From positions 1 to 14,112 of the forward strand of contig JBBQBQ010000077.1 of assembly GCA_038317685.1 (NCBI GenBank): a stretch of 14,112 nt of DNA, in the 5' to 3' direction. The notes below the pieces were generated by a model. The model was not told where the DNA came from and did not search any database. It saw only the letters and a program-made list of their open reading frames with translations. Of the stretch, positions 13,702 through 14,112 are shown piece by piece. Each line of letters starts with the position of its first letter. The stretch's first letter is position 1. Origin of the DNA: JBBQBQ01 sp038317685 (GTDB lineage: Bacteria; Desulfobacterota; Desulfuromonadia; Desulfuromonadales; DDH964). The position numbers and the translations under genes are program-made.

Positions 13702-14112
13702 ATGATCCGGATAGGAGTGTTGTCCGATACCCATCTGCACGGGGCGCTTGAGGGCGGGAGCGTCCTGGCCCGTCTGGTGGAATGCCATTTTGCCGATGCA
13801 GATCTGATTCTTCATGCGGGGGATCTGGTCGACCCGGAGGTTCTGCCGGCTCTCTCCGGGCGCGAGGTGGCGATTGTGCAAGGCAATCTCGATCCTGTGA
13901 TGCCGGGTGTTCCCCGGCAGCGGATTATCACCATAGGCGGCTTTCGTATCGGCCTGATCCACGGCTGGGGTGAACCCCATGACGTGCTGTCCCGGGTGCT
14001 GGGGGCTTTTCACGGTGAATCCCTCGACGCCCTGATCTTCGGCCACAGTCACAGGCCCTATTGCGAACGTCGCGACGGTCTGCTGCTTTTCAATCCGGGC
14101 AGCCCCACCGAC
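13702..14112 (+). CDS. YfcE-type metallophosphoesterase, partial (right edge)
   Basis: 137 codons are visible and the frame is still open at the last base, so the C-terminus is missing. It belongs to the calcineurin-like superfamily of small cytosolic phosphodiesterases (YfcE/MJ0936 type, usually about 155-185 aa). The dinuclear-metal ligands appear in order: Asp9 and His11 in LSDTHLHG, Asp41 in HAGDLVD, Asn62 in VQGNLD, His87 in LIHGWG, and His115/His117 in FGHSHRPY. The sequence ends in NPGSPTD, the conserved NPGS motif near the end of the family, so only the last strands are cut off. ATG 13702 has AAGGGA eight bases upstream and its own promoter. The physiological substrate of most family members is unknown. 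It diverges from maeB. Confidence 0.92.
   Translation, partial: MIRIGVLSDTHLHGALEGGSVLARLVECHFADADLILHAGDLVDPEVLPALSGREVAIVQGNLDPVMPGVPRQRIITIGGFRIGLIHGWGEPHDVLSRVLGAFHGESLDALIFGHSHRPYCERRDGLLLFNPGSPTD

Overview
The window looks like a chromosomal segment from a GC-rich member of the Desulfuromonadia (the Geobacter / Pelobacter / Desulfuromonas group, formerly Deltaproteobacteria). This is an inference from the GC-rich coding sequence, the adjacent glnB-glnA pair behind a -24/-12 promoter, the LexA/Y-family pair, the MaeB-type malic enzyme and the many sensory proteins. No rRNA, tRNA or CRISPR array was seen.

Layout. (1) 1-1803, minus strand: an SOS operon, lexA followed 2 nt later by an ImuB-like Y-family polymerase whose catalytic acidic residues are substituted. 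Its 3' end runs into 23-bp tandem repeats that look like the terminus of an IS21-type insertion sequence lying mostly off the left edge. The lexA promoter carries a perfect 11-bp direct repeat filling the -35/-10 spacer, a good candidate for the LexA operator. (2) 1951-2541, plus: a Nudix hydrolase divergent from lexA and convergent with (3) 2551-4218, minus: an orphan histidine kinase with a receiver domain at its N-terminus. (4) 4491-6487, plus: the nitrogen-assimilation unit glnB-glnA with a sigma54-type promoter, a possible sigma70 promoter and a strong terminator. (5) 6615-8086, plus: a secreted/outer-membrane beta-barrel-like protein and a uronate-dehydrogenase-like SDR, ending before a 50-bp near-perfect palindrome. 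(6) 8224-9081, minus: a soluble chemoreceptor with a sugar-diacid-recognition sensor domain. (7) 9381-10769, minus: thrC. (8) 10929-13193, minus: a malic enzyme-phosphotransacetylase-like fusion (maeB) with a strong promoter and a textbook terminator. (9) 13702-14112, plus: the N-terminal part of a YfcE-type metallophosphoesterase cut by the right edge.

How they work together. The core genes cover DNA-damage response (lexA, imuB-like), nitrogen assimilation (the PII sensor and its target glutamine synthetase, with the adenylylation tyrosine present), C4/pyruvate metabolism (maeB) and threonine biosynthesis (thrC). The sensory and envelope genes between them look like accessory insertions among housekeeping genes. 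I see no multi-gene defence or biosynthetic cluster. The most novel-looking signals are regulatory or mobile: the lexA direct repeat, the interrupted imuB-like gene, the stacked promoters and competing hairpins before glnB, the 50-bp palindrome, and the divergent tip of the diacid chemoreceptor.
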